Assembly (NCBI RefSeq): GCF_050278625.1
Contig: NZ_JBNNTI010000001.1
Location: 248,001-312,000, forward strand
Reading direction: 5' to 3'
Source of the DNA: Viridibacillus sp050278625
GTDB lineage: Bacteria > Bacillota > Bacilli > Bacillales_A > Planococcaceae
Length of the DNA: 64,000 nucleotides
The position numbers and the translations under genes were made by a program. The notes under the pieces were generated by a model that saw nothing but the letters and a program-made list of their open reading frames with translations, had not been told where the DNA came from and searched no databases. Shown here piece after piece: positions 49,592-59,162 of the stretch; the stretch's first letter is position 1; each line of letters opens with the position of its first letter.

Positions 49592-50398
49592 TTAAAAATT
49601 AAATCCTCCAAAGCCGCCGAAACCACTCGAATCTTGAAGTATACTGTTATGTTTCTCCATGATTTCGTATGTAATTTCTTCATCTGGATGATGTCTTAAT
49701 TCGATAATATAATCAAAGTCTTCAATTGTATATTCAGAATGTTGCACAAACATATCAGGATGCTCTACTACCTTAATAGATGGCATACACATCATTTCAC
49801 GTACGAGTTGTTGATGTTTTTCGTCAGAAGATCGTCTTGTGACAATCCCATCCAGAATGAATATATTATTGCTATTAAATTCGTCTCCAATCAACTTGTT
49901 GCGTGCAGTTTGTTTAATCATAGTCGATGATAAAAATAACCATCTCTTATTTGCACAAACACTAGCTGCTACAACTGACTCCGTCTTACCGACACGAGGC
50001 ATTCCTCGAATTCCAATAAGTTTATGACCATCCTTTTTGAAAAGTTCTGCCATAAAATCTACTAAAATACCTAGTTCATCACGTACAAAGCGAAACGTCT
50101 TTTTCTCATCAGCTTCTCTTTGTATATAACGTCCATGTCGAATCGCTAGGCGATCACGTGTTGTTGGCTCGCGAAATTTTGTTACACGTATCATTTCCAT
50201 AGTAGAAACGATATTCTCAAATCGTTCAATCTGTTCGTCCTTTTCAGCTCGTAAAAGCATTCCTCTTCGAACTTGATCGACACCATTAATCGTCACAATA
50301 TTCACACGAAGCATACCTAATAAGGAAGCAATATCTCCTAATAAGCCGGGGCGATTGATTTGTATTTCATATTCAAAATACCATTCTTTCACATACAA
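49592..50398 (-). CDS. ymfK: YmfK-like protein (DUF3388)
   Basis: 268 aa. N-terminal ACT-like segment (YEIQINRPGLLGDIASLLGM, residues 10-29), then a P-loop-like GMPRVGKTE near 131-139, and a Gly/Phe-rich C-terminal tail (SGFGGFGGFNF). Family conserved in Bacillales between rodZ and ymfJ; no established function. Could be a small NTP-binding regulator. Confidence 0.88.
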   Translation of the reverse strand: MYVKEWYFEYEIQINRPGLLGDIASLLGMLRVNIVTINGVDQVRRGMLLRAEKDEQIERFENIVSTMEMIRVTKFREPTTRDRLAIRHGRYIQREADEKKTFRFVRDELGILVDFMAELFKKDGHKLIGIRGMPRVGKTESVVAASVCANKRWLFLSSTMIKQTARNKLIGDEFNSNNIFILDGIVTRRSSDEKHQQLVREMMCMPSIKVVEHPDMFVQHSEYTIEDFDYIIELRHHPDEEITYEIMEKHNSILQDSSGFGGFGGFNF

Positions 50399-50483
50399 CG
50401 ATCCCTTCTATTATACGACGCTTAAAACATTTATAAGTTCCATAATAGCCGATTTTTGTACATATGGAAAGAAAAAAAGGAAA

Positions 50484-50513
50484 AGAGGGGCTAATACCCC
50501 ATTTTTCCTATTG
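50484..50513 (-). terminator. Weak hairpin after ymfJ
   Basis: TGGGGTATTAGCCCCT followed leftward by CTTTTCCTTTTTTT. Short GC-rich stem with an interrupted T-tract; possible terminator. Confidence 0.45.
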
Positions 50514-50765
50514 TACCTTCCTATTCTGCACTAATTTTACAACACAATTAGCTAGTGATTGCTTTTCATTATCGGTTGCCACCGACCATAACTCTGAAAG
50601 CACTCTCTCTTGTTCATTTTTCGGATCAACGTTGTTAGCCAAATACTCACCAATTTGTACAGCGGCTTCTTGTATTACTTTTTGTGACATTCCAGCAGAT
50701 TCCGCTTTTGCAACATTTTGTCCCAAAAAGCTCGTCCACTTTTGCCAGTTTTCAATGATATCCAT
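50508..50765 (-). CDS. ymfJ: YmfJ-like protein (DUF3243)
   Basis: 85 aa from ATG 50765 with AAAGGAGGAG upstream; the frame to 50783 contains the ribosome site. Small helical protein: DIIENWQKWTSFLGQNVAKA, VIQEAAVQIGEYLANNVDPK, EQERVLSELWSVATDNEKQS. Conserved in Bacillales at this position; function unknown. Confidence 0.88.
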   Translation of the reverse strand: MDIIENWQKWTSFLGQNVAKAESAGMSQKVIQEAAVQIGEYLANNVDPKNEQERVLSELWSVATDNEKQSLANCVVKLVQNRKVQ

Positions 50766-50807
50766 AAAACTCCTCCTTTTCACATTTAGTATGTGTAAAA
50801 AAGAATT

Positions 50808-51536
50808 TTATATGTACCATCCACCATTTATGCGAAGAATTTGACCTGTAATATAATTAGCACGTCCTGATAACAAAAATGATACTAGATGACCAACTTC
50901 AGCTGGCTCTCCAGCTCTTGCTAATGGAATTTCATCTATTAGATTCTGCTCTTCAACATCCGTCAAATGCCCGTTCATTTTAGTATTAATTAATCCTGGT
51001 GCTACCGCATTAACAAGAATACCATTTCCTGCTGCTTCTTGTGCATACGATTTCACAAAAGCATGGAGTGCACCTTTCACAGTAGCATACAAAGCCTCTC
51101 CTGATGCCCCTGCTTCGCCCCAAACAGAACCAATCATAGTAATATGACTTATTTCGTTATGGCGTAATTTTGAAGCTAGGAGGCTAATCAGTCTAATTGG
51201 GGTTTGTACATGGACTTTCCAAAGTGCATCCATCTCATCAGCAGTGGTATCCTCCACTAGCTTATATAGCGCTTGACCGCTAGCTACCACAATCGCTTGT
51301 AATGTAAATACAGAATGAGTAATGCGTTCTGCTGCAAGAGGATCTATTAAATCAGCTTGAATCATCATAAATTCCTGTTCTGGGTAGGTAATTGAAAGAT
51401 CATTTACAAGCTCGCCAGCTACCGCTTCACCTTGATTGTATTGCATATATAAAGACCAGCCATCTTTGGCAAGCTGCGTACTTATGGCGCGCCCAATTGT
51501 ACCAGACGCACCAAGCACTAAGCAAAACTTTTTCAT
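50808..51536 (-). CDS. ymfI: SDR oxidoreductase YmfI (EF-P modification)
   Basis: 242 aa, ATG sharing a base with the ymfH stop. NAD(P)-binding GASGTIGRAIS near residue 9; catalytic Ser region MIGSVWGEAGASGEALYATV with the Y-x3-K; NAVAPGLINTKMNGHLT. In B. subtilis YmfI reduces the 5-aminopentanone group on elongation factor P. The same order ymfH-ymfI-ymfJ supports orthology. Confidence 0.9.
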   Translation of the reverse strand: MKKFCLVLGASGTIGRAISTQLAKDGWSLYMQYNQGEAVAGELVNDLSITYPEQEFMMIQADLIDPLAAERITHSVFTLQAIVVASGQALYKLVEDTTADEMDALWKVHVQTPIRLISLLASKLRHNEISHITMIGSVWGEAGASGEALYATVKGALHAFVKSYAQEAAGNGILVNAVAPGLINTKMNGHLTDVEEQNLIDEIPLARAGEPAEVGHLVSFLLSGRANYITGQILRINGGWYI

Positions 51537-52867
51537 TATTGCTCTTGACCTTCTTTAGAATTACTTGTTTTCGCCTTGTTTCCTACCGGTAAAATTTTAA
51601 ATACTGTTTGCTGCGATTCTCCTTGTAGTGAAGCGAAAGCTTGTTGCACATCTTCTACTGTCAATTCTTCAATGACAGGAACTGCGTCAAATAAATTCAT
51701 ATCATTAAAGGCATATCTCGTGAATTGATTTGCGATAAATTCAATTGAATTTAACGCTCTTAAATAAAAGCCAATTTTACGACGTTTTACCCGTTCTAAC
51801 TCATCAGCACCAAATGGCCATTTTTCTTGTGTTTTTTTTAATACATTTTGAATAGCTTCAACTAATTCATCTGCTTGATTTGTATCTGAACCAACTAAGG
51901 CAAAACCAAAACCTTTTTCTAATGAAAAGTCATATGAATACGATTCATCAATCATGGCCTTTTCATATACATCCGTATAGAAATCTGAAGATCTACCAAA
52001 TAAAACATCCAGAGCTAACTGTATAGACAGCTCATGCTTTAACATGTCTCTACCAGATAGGCTTGTTTCTTTTGCTTTTATACCAACAATTACTTTTGGT
52101 TTTAATACATCCATTTCTAATGTGCTACTTTTTACTGCTACATCCGTAGGTTCAGTCACTTCAATGCGCTGTATCGGAGTTGGTTCTTCAAAGGTTTTGT
52201 CAGCTTGATCAGCACGAATAAAATCCATCATTTTCTCTGGCTCAACAGCGCCGATGACAAATAGCAGCATATTAGATGGATGATAAAACGTATTATAGCA
52301 AGTGTATAAATGGTCGGCAGTAATATCATCGATTGATTCAATAGTTCCTGCTATATCAATTTTCACAGGGTGCTCATGGAACATATTTTCAATCGTTCCA
52401 AAGTATAGACGCCAATCAGGTTGATCATCATACATCGTAATTTCCTGACCGATAATTCCCTTTTCTTTCTCCACAGTTTGCTCTGTGAAATAAGGTTGTT
52501 GTACGAAATCAAGCAAAGTTTTCGTACTCTCATATAAATGATCTGTCGCTGAGAATAAATACGCTGTCCTTGTGAAAGATGTGAAAGCATTAGCTGAAGC
52601 ACCTTTTTCACCGAACTTTTGAAATACATCACCATCTTCTTTTTCAAACATTTTATGTTCTAGAAAATGTGCAATTCCATCTGGTACTGTAATTGCTTCA
52701 GTTTCACCAATCGGTATGAATGAACGATCGATGGAACCGTATTTTGTAGTAAAAGTGACAAACGTTTTAGAGAAGCCTTTTTTAGGCAAAATATAAACGT
52801 CTAATCCGTTATCTAACTTCTCATAATAAAGTGTTTCATCTAATTGATCGAATTGGATTGTTTTCAT
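51536..52867 (-). CDS. ymfH: M16 metallopeptidase YmfH (active subunit type)
   Basis: 443 aa. Inverted zinc motif HFLEH at residues 67-71, with FGEKGASANAFTSFTRTAYL after it and a downstream Glu ligand expected near 147 (EKEKGIIGQEITMYDDQP). Paired with the upstream YmfF, which lacks the motif, the usual arrangement of an active/inactive heterodimer in this peptidase family. Substrate unknown. Starts in an ATGA overlap with ymfF. Confidence 0.92.
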   Translation of the reverse strand: MKTIQFDQLDETLYYEKLDNGLDVYILPKKGFSKTFVTFTTKYGSIDRSFIPIGETEAITVPDGIAHFLEHKMFEKEDGDVFQKFGEKGASANAFTSFTRTAYLFSATDHLYESTKTLLDFVQQPYFTEQTVEKEKGIIGQEITMYDDQPDWRLYFGTIENMFHEHPVKIDIAGTIESIDDITADHLYTCYNTFYHPSNMLLFVIGAVEPEKMMDFIRADQADKTFEEPTPIQRIEVTEPTDVAVKSSTLEMDVLKPKVIVGIKAKETSLSGRDMLKHELSIQLALDVLFGRSSDFYTDVYEKAMIDESYSYDFSLEKGFGFALVGSDTNQADELVEAIQNVLKKTQEKWPFGADELERVKRRKIGFYLRALNSIEFIANQFTRYAFNDMNLFDAVPVIEELTVEDVQQAFASLQGESQQTVFKILPVGNKAKTSNSKEGQEQ

Positions 52868-54135
52868 TCTGCAGCATCCTCCTTACCCCTTAAGAAATAT
52901 ACTGTTTCTTTTTCTACTAGTTTTGCCATATCAACTACATCTTCTTTCATTACAGCTTGCCATTTCGCGGCCATATTTTCTACCGAGAACTCTGTTGATA
53001 ATTCTTTATATTGATCATATATTTCAATTTGTCCTCTAGATGAATCAAGTGCTTCTTTTAATTGGTTTGTTAACATAGCTTTTGTTTGCGCTAATTCTAA
53101 ATCTGTAATGTCGCCTTTTTGAACCGCAACTAGTTGTTCATCGATTAATGAAATTGCCTTTTTCTCTTTGTTGGCATCAATTCCTGATATGACGAATACT
53201 AACCCATATTGGGAAGAATATGAGCTCGAGCAGTAATAAGCCATACTTTCTTTTTCACGTACATTCATAAATAATTTTGCATGTGGATATCCTCCAAAAA
53301 TGCCATTAAAAATTTGCATTTTAGGAAAATCAGGGTGCGTGAAAGTGACAGGTGTATGATAGCCGATATGTAATTTACCTTGCTTCATATCTTGCTGTTC
53401 ACTGACAAACGTTTCAGTAGGCTTACTCTCTTTAGTTGGATGCGTAGCATGGTCCACTGCACGATCAGCAAATGGTAATGCCTTTTTCAAGCTTTCAACA
53501 ATTGTTTTCTCATCAATATCACCTACTACGTAGATATCGATTAAATCATCAGCCAACATAGCTTCGTATGTTTCGACTAATGAAGCTGGTGTAACTTTTT
53601 TAACATTTTCAATTGTACCGTTAGCAGAGATAGATGCTGGATGATTTGGGCGCATTATATTCAACAACTGCTGTTGAGCATAGCGTGATTTATCATCAAA
53701 AACAGATTGAATTCGCTCAATCACCATTTCTTTTTCACGCCCAACAATACTTTCACGAAATACACCGTTATCGAAGTTTGGCTCAAATAGAACTGATTGC
53801 ATTAGCTCTAGCACTTTGTCTAAAACTTCCCCATTTTTTAAATATTGATCATTGACTGTTTCAACATTTAATAACACAGTATGTTCATCACCACGTTTTG
53901 TAGTATCAAAATACAATACTGTTCCATATAAATCATCTAAATACATACGCATAGCAGCAGTAGATGGATATCTGGCACAGCTATGTTGCAGTACATTTGT
54001 TAACACCGTTCTTTCAGATGCATCCTCGACAGTTAAAGGTCTTTTAAATTTCACTGAAAAATTTACAGTTTTGAATTGATCAGTCGTTCTTGTATGAATA
54101 TTGACACCTTTTGCCACTTGAATTGTTTGAAACAT
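52864..54135 (-). CDS. ymfF: M16-family YmfF (inactive partner)
   Basis: 423 aa from ATG 54135 with AGGAGGGG 6 nt upstream. M16 fold is visible (TVNFSVKFKRPLTVEDASER, MRMYLDDLYGTVLYFDTTKR, REKESMAYYCSSSYSSQYGL), but the HxxEH position reads VLQHSCARYPS, so the zinc site is absent. Probably binds substrate together with YmfH. Followed immediately by ymfH. Confidence 0.92.
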   Translation of the reverse strand: MFQTIQVAKGVNIHTRTTDQFKTVNFSVKFKRPLTVEDASERTVLTNVLQHSCARYPSTAAMRMYLDDLYGTVLYFDTTKRGDEHTVLLNVETVNDQYLKNGEVLDKVLELMQSVLFEPNFDNGVFRESIVGREKEMVIERIQSVFDDKSRYAQQQLLNIMRPNHPASISANGTIENVKKVTPASLVETYEAMLADDLIDIYVVGDIDEKTIVESLKKALPFADRAVDHATHPTKESKPTETFVSEQQDMKQGKLHIGYHTPVTFTHPDFPKMQIFNGIFGGYPHAKLFMNVREKESMAYYCSSSYSSQYGLVFVISGIDANKEKKAISLIDEQLVAVQKGDITDLELAQTKAMLTNQLKEALDSSRGQIEIYDQYKELSTEFSVENMAAKWQAVMKEDVVDMAKLVEKETVYFLRGKEDAAE

Positions 54136-54261
54136 GTAGACCCCTCCTATCTCTTTAATATAACAAACCATTACACTCACTATACATGCCTTTTAAATAA
54201 AAAAGCAACTTCAGGAAAAGTGAGTATTAAGTCTTGCTATTAAAGAGTCTTTATTCACAAA

Positions 54262-54294
54262 GAAAAAGACTAGGCTCATGCCCAGTCCTTTCTT
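54262..54294 (-). terminator. Terminator after the nup operon
   Basis: GACTGGG / CCTAGTC stem around CATGAG; leftward followed by TTTTTC. Confidence 0.8.
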
Positions 54295-54306
54295 TTAAAT
54301 GAAAAA

Positions 54307-55266
54307 TTAACGCTTACCTTTAATATATGGTTTACCAACTGCTTTTGGTGCATGTGCTTTACCAATAAAGCCAGCTACAGCGAAGATTGTTAACACATAA
54401 GGTAAAATGTGTAAGTATACAGATGGAATGTTTTGAATATATGGAATCGAGTTCCCTGCTATACTTAAAGATTGCGCAAATCCGAAGAAAATTGCAGCTC
54501 CTAAGGCACCTAGTGGATGCCATTTACCGAAAATCATCGCCGCAAGAGCCATGAACCCTTGCCCATTAATTGTTCCGTGACCAAAGTCACCAGAAATTGT
54601 TTGCGAATAGATCGCACCACCAATACCACCTAAAACACCTGAAATGATAACGGCGATGTAACGCATTTTCGTTACATTAATACCCATCGTATCTGCCGCA
54701 GTTGGATGCTCCCCAACTGCACGTAAACGTAAACCAAATGGTGTTTTATAAATAATCATCCAAGCAAGAATTGCTACTGCAATTGCTAGAATTGAAGTAC
54801 CATAAACATCCTTAAAGAACATAGGACCGATTAACGGAATATCTTCTAGATAAGGAATATTAAAGCGTGGGAAACGAACTTTAATCATATCTGTTTGCCC
54901 TTTATCGTAAAGCATTTTTACAGAGAATAATGCTATTGCAAGACCAAGCAAATTGATGGCTACCCCTGAAATCGTTTGATCGGCACGGAATGAAATAGCT
55001 GCTACTGCATGTAACATTGAGAAAATACCAGCAGCAAGTCCTGCTACTAATAATGCAATCCAAGGTGTCCAAGCTCCAAATGTATCAACATACGTTAAGT
55101 TGAATACAATCCCAGCAAAAGCACCTATAACCATTAAACCTTCAAGTCCTATATTAACTACGCCGGAACGTTCAGAGAATACACCACCGATAGCCGTTAA
55201 AATAAGAGGCGCTGCATAGAAGATCGCAGTAGGAACAAGGAAATATAACACTTCCAAAAAGCTCAT
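54307..55266 (-). CDS. nupQ: Nucleoside ABC transporter permease NupQ
   Basis: 319 aa, about eight to ten membrane helices. BPD_transp_2-type permease: FSERSGVVNIGLEGLMVIGA, KTPFGLRLRAVGEHPTAADT, GINVTKMRYIAVIISGVLGG. Forms the channel with NupP. Starts 1 nt after nupP ends. In B. subtilis the system takes up guanosine. Confidence 0.93.
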   Translation of the reverse strand: MSFLEVLYFLVPTAIFYAAPLILTAIGGVFSERSGVVNIGLEGLMVIGAFAGIVFNLTYVDTFGAWTPWIALLVAGLAAGIFSMLHAVAAISFRADQTISGVAINLLGLAIALFSVKMLYDKGQTDMIKVRFPRFNIPYLEDIPLIGPMFFKDVYGTSILAIAVAILAWMIIYKTPFGLRLRAVGEHPTAADTMGINVTKMRYIAVIISGVLGGIGGAIYSQTISGDFGHGTINGQGFMALAAMIFGKWHPLGALGAAIFFGFAQSLSIAGNSIPYIQNIPSVYLHILPYVLTIFAVAGFIGKAHAPKAVGKPYIKGKR

Positions 55267-55267
55267 G

Positions 55268-56311
55268 TTATTTCGCCTCCTTTTTCTTGCTCAATCGTTC
55301 AAGGAATAATCTAATGATATAACCTGACGCTACAAAGAAAATAACTAATGCTATTACAATCGAAACTATTTCCAAAGGTATGCCGACGTTTGGCATATTT
55401 AATGAACCGAATTTCAATGCACCAAATAATATTGCACCTAATAATACTCCAAATGGTGTATTGGCACCGAGTAAAGCTACCGCAATACCATCAAATCCGA
55501 TACCAGTAAAGCCACCTTTAACTGAAATGTTACCGAATGTTCCAAGCGCTTCCATTGCACCTGCAAGACCGGCAAATGCACCCGAAATAACCATAGCAAG
55601 AATAATATTATTTTTAACATTCATACCAGCATACTCAGAAGCATTTTGATTGAAACCAACTGCTTTAAGCTCGAAACCACGTTTTGTTTTCTCTAAAATG
55701 AACCACATAATGACAACCATTATTAAAGCGATTACAAAACCGTAATGCATACGTGAATAATCAGTTAACGTATCTAAAAAAGTCGATCGTAATGATGCCG
55801 ATTCATGAATCATCGGTGTTTTTTCTCCATTATCAGAAAGTGATTTAATCACTGCATTTGCTACATGTAGAGCAATATAGTTCATCATAATTGTGACGAT
55901 AACTTCATGCACTTGTAATTTAGCCTTTAATATACCTGGGATAAACGCCCACAGAGCTCCTGCTACTGCAGCTGCTAATATAGCTAACGGAAGGTGAATA
56001 ATAGCGGGTAGTTCGAAAGCGTACCCTACATATGCAGCCGCTAACCACCCCATAATTAATTGACCTTCAACACCAATATTAAATAAACCTGTACGGAACG
56101 CAAAAGCTACCGCTAAACCTGCCAATATATACGGTGTAATTTGACGGATAGTGCCGCCAAGCGTAAACATATCCCCAAAGATACCTTCCCAAAGAGCAAT
56201 ATAACCTTCTACAGGATCATAACCACTTACAAGCATAACAATTGCACCGACAATTAAGCCTAGAATTACTGAAATCACAGGGACGAGGATATTAGTCAAT
56301 TTCTTCGACAT
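55268..56311 (-). CDS. nupP: Nucleoside ABC transporter permease NupP
   Basis: 347 aa from ATG 56311 (GGAAGGTG 9 nt upstream, just past the nupO stop). Multi-helix permease: FRTGLFNIGVEGQLIMGWLA, KTKRGFELKAVGFNQNASEY, GLAGAMEALGTFGNISVKGG. Partner of NupQ. Confidence 0.93.
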   Translation of the reverse strand: MSKKLTNILVPVISVILGLIVGAIVMLVSGYDPVEGYIALWEGIFGDMFTLGGTIRQITPYILAGLAVAFAFRTGLFNIGVEGQLIMGWLAAAYVGYAFELPAIIHLPLAILAAAVAGALWAFIPGILKAKLQVHEVIVTIMMNYIALHVANAVIKSLSDNGEKTPMIHESASLRSTFLDTLTDYSRMHYGFVIALIMVVIMWFILEKTKRGFELKAVGFNQNASEYAGMNVKNNIILAMVISGAFAGLAGAMEALGTFGNISVKGGFTGIGFDGIAVALLGANTPFGVLLGAILFGALKFGSLNMPNVGIPLEIVSIVIALVIFFVASGYIIRLFLERLSKKKEAK

Positions 56312-56312
56312 G

Positions 56313-57860
56313 TTATTCGTCACCTTCCTTTACTTGTCCATTATTAGATTGTCGACCTTGTCCTGCCATTAATAGACCTAACTCTTGTTCAGTCGTTTCA
56401 TTTGGCTTCACAGTATCGATAATTTGACCATCATATATAACTGCAATTCTATCAGAAACATTCATAACTTCATCCAATTCGAATGAAATTAATAATACTG
56501 CCTTACCTTTATCGCGTTGTTCAATTAGGCGTTGGTGTATAAACTCAATGGCTCCAACATCCAAGCCACGTGTTGGCAATGCAGCAATTAGTAAATCTGG
56601 ATTTCTATCTACTTCTCTACCGATAATTGCTTTTTGTTGATTACCACCTGATAATGCACGAGCTGGTGTAACTTCACCATGACCTGAGCGAACATCGTAT
56701 TCTTTAATTATCTTTTGCGCAAGTTCAGAGATTTTGCTATAATCTATTATTCCACCTTTTGCGATTGGAGACTTGTAATAAGTTTGAAGTGCGATATTGT
56801 GACCGATTGGGAAATCTAATACTAAACCATGTTTATGACGATCTTGTGGGATATGCCCAACACCAGATTCCGTAATATCACGTGGTTTTAGATTAGTGAT
56901 ATTTTGATTATTTAATGAAACTGTACCTGACTTCACTTTACGAAGTCCTGTTATCGCTTCGATTAATTCGGACTGTCCGTTACCATCAATACCAGCAATA
57001 CCGACAATTTCACCGCTGCGTATCGAAAGATTCAATCCTTTCACTTTTTCAATATTTCGGTAGTCGGTTACGACTAAGTTTTCAATTTTCAAAATTTCCT
57101 CTTTAGGATTGGCTTCTATTTTTTTAGTTTTAAATTCAACTTGACGTCCAACCATTAACTCTGCTAATTGATTTGGCGTTGTTTCAGAAGTTGTTACAGT
57201 TCCAATGCCTTGTCCTTTACGGATAATAGTCACTCTATCTGAAACTTCCATAATTTCTTGCAATTTATGAGTGATTAAGATAATAGATTTACCTTCTGCA
57301 ATCAAACGTTTCATAATTTGAATCAATTCTGAAATTTCTTGTGGTGTCAATGATGCTGTAGGTTCATCGAAAATAATATTTTCTGCCCCACGATACAACG
57401 TTTTAATAATTTCTACACGTTGTTGCATACCGACAGAAATGTCCTCTATTTTCGCATATGGATCTACATTCAATCCATATTTTTCAGATAGAGCTTGTAC
57501 TTTTTTCGCAGCATCTTTGATATTAACGATGCCATTTTTAGTAGGCTCACTACCTAAAATAATATTTTCTGTTACTGTAAAATTTTCAACTAACATGAAG
57601 TGTTGATGAACCATTCCAATACCTAGGTCATTCGCTATGTTAGGATTAGAAATTTTTTCTTTCTTTCCATTCACACGAATTTCGCCAGCTTCAGGTTGAT
57701 AAAGTCCGAAAAGCACGTTCATTAAAGTCGACTTCCCTGCACCATTTTCTCCAAGCAATGCATGAATTTCGCCTTTTTTCAGCTGAAGGGTGATATTATC
57801 ATTTGCTACAAAAGATCCGAATTGCTTTCGAATACCTAGCATTTCTATCACATATTCCAA
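56313..57860 (-). CDS. nupO: Nucleoside ABC transporter ATPase NupO
   Basis: 515 aa from TTG 57860 (AAGGGAG 9 nt upstream), giving EYVIEMLGIRKQFGSFVAND. Two ABC domains: Walker A GENGAGKS at 37-44, signature SVGMQQR, Walker B NIIFDEPTA; the second half has a degenerate Walker A (GIDGNGQS near 297) and signature LSGGNQQK. This layout is typical of sugar/nucleoside importers. A strong hairpin separates it from nupN. Confidence 0.95.
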   Translation of the reverse strand: MEYVIEMLGIRKQFGSFVANDNITLQLKKGEIHALLGENGAGKSTLMNVLFGLYQPEAGEIRVNGKKEKISNPNIANDLGIGMVHQHFMLVENFTVTENIILGSEPTKNGIVNIKDAAKKVQALSEKYGLNVDPYAKIEDISVGMQQRVEIIKTLYRGAENIIFDEPTASLTPQEISELIQIMKRLIAEGKSIILITHKLQEIMEVSDRVTIIRKGQGIGTVTTSETTPNQLAELMVGRQVEFKTKKIEANPKEEILKIENLVVTDYRNIEKVKGLNLSIRSGEIVGIAGIDGNGQSELIEAITGLRKVKSGTVSLNNQNITNLKPRDITESGVGHIPQDRHKHGLVLDFPIGHNIALQTYYKSPIAKGGIIDYSKISELAQKIIKEYDVRSGHGEVTPARALSGGNQQKAIIGREVDRNPDLLIAALPTRGLDVGAIEFIHQRLIEQRDKGKAVLLISFELDEVMNVSDRIAVIYDGQIIDTVKPNETTEQELGLLMAGQGRQSNNGQVKEGDE

Positions 57861-57990
57861 TGTGTTCACTCCCTTGGACACTGTAAATTATATTTGTTGT
57901 TATTAATAAATTAACATAGGTTAAAAAAATTAACACAGGAAAGATTTTGAAATTATCAAAAACTTTTATCTATTAATTTTTTTCAGATAA

Positions 57991-58036
57991 AAGTCATCAT
58001 AAAGACTTGCACTTAACTAGTCTTTATGATGACGAC
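57991..58036 (-). terminator. Intercistronic hairpin between nupN and nupO
   Basis: GTCATCATAAAGACT / AGTCTTTATGATGAC, 15 bp perfect, loop of 11; leftward followed by TTTTATC. The short U-tract suggests partial termination or an RNA 3'-end stabiliser, leaving more nupN than nupOPQ message. Confidence 0.75.
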
Positions 58037-58046
58037 TTAAGTTAAA

Positions 58047-59114
58047 TTATTTCTTTTTCTCTACTTTTTCTGGAACTTTAATTGTACCGTCAGCAATTTG
58101 TTTAGCATAATCATCGATTTTTTTCATAATATCTTCTGAAATAGCACCATGTGAATCTGCTAATGCCATACCATTATCTGATAAACCGTATACTACTTTT
58201 TTTCCACCTGGGAATTTACCTTCTTTTGCTTGTTTTGCAACGTCTTGTACTGCAACATCAACACGTTTCAGAACAGAAGTTAAAGTAACGTTAGATTTAT
58301 CGTTAACTTGTCCTTCTTTGTATTGGTCAGCATCTACTCCGATTACCCATACATTAGCGTTAGCATCTTTAGCTTTACGTTCTTTTGCTTCAGTGAATAC
58401 ACCATTACCTGTTGCACCAGCAGCGTGGAAAATTACATCTACGCCTGTAGAATACATACGATTAGCAGTAGTTTTACCAAGCTCAGCTTTATCAAAAGCA
58501 CCAGTATATTGAGCATCAACTTTAATATCTGGGTTTACTGCTTTAACACCTTCAACAAATCCAGCATGGAAGCGGTTAATAACTGGAATATCCATTCCAC
58601 CTACAAAACCGATTTTGTTAGATTTTGTAACGTTAGCTGCAGCTACACCTGCAAGGAAAGCGCCTTCTTGCTCTTTGAACAAGATAGAAGCTACGTTTGG
58701 AGCCTTAACTTCAGCATCAATAATTGAGAATTGAGCATTTGGTTTTTGTTCAGCAACTTCTTTTACAGAATCAGCCATCATAAAACCAACACCGAATATT
58801 ATGTCGAAGTTACGACGAATCATACTAGTTAAGTTTGGATTGTAATCAGCATCAGACGAAGATTGTTTATAGTCATAACCACCGTCACCTTTTTTCAAAC
58901 CATTGTCTTTACCAAATTTTTGGATACCTTCCCAAGCTGATTGGTTGAATGATTTGTCATCCACACCACCAACGTCAGTTACCATTGCAAGTGAGAAGTT
59001 GCCTTTGTCTTCTTTGTCACCCTTAGAAGTATCATCTTTAGAACCACATGCACCTAATAAAGTACCAGCAGCTAATACAACTGAAAGTGCTAAGCCAAAT
59101 TTACGTTTTTTCAT
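58047..59114 (-). CDS. nupN: Nucleoside-binding lipoprotein NupN (BMP family)
   Basis: 355 aa from ATG 59114 (GGGGGG upstream). Lipoprotein signal: KKRKFGLALSVVLAAG then lipobox LLGAC with Cys near 23. BMP/PnrA-like binding domain: MVTDVGGVDDKSFNQSAWEG, KIGFVGGMDIPVINRFHAGF, VIFHAAGATGNGVF. Captures nucleosides for the NupOPQ importer. Confidence 0.94.
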   Translation of the reverse strand: MKKRKFGLALSVVLAAGTLLGACGSKDDTSKGDKEDKGNFSLAMVTDVGGVDDKSFNQSAWEGIQKFGKDNGLKKGDGGYDYKQSSSDADYNPNLTSMIRRNFDIIFGVGFMMADSVKEVAEQKPNAQFSIIDAEVKAPNVASILFKEQEGAFLAGVAAANVTKSNKIGFVGGMDIPVINRFHAGFVEGVKAVNPDIKVDAQYTGAFDKAELGKTTANRMYSTGVDVIFHAAGATGNGVFTEAKERKAKDANANVWVIGVDADQYKEGQVNDKSNVTLTSVLKRVDVAVQDVAKQAKEGKFPGGKKVVYGLSDNGMALADSHGAISEDIMKKIDDYAKQIADGTIKVPEKVEKKK

Positions 59115-59162
59115 TTGGAGTCCCCCCAAAAGTGTTTGATGTTAGCAGGAATGCATACAGTT

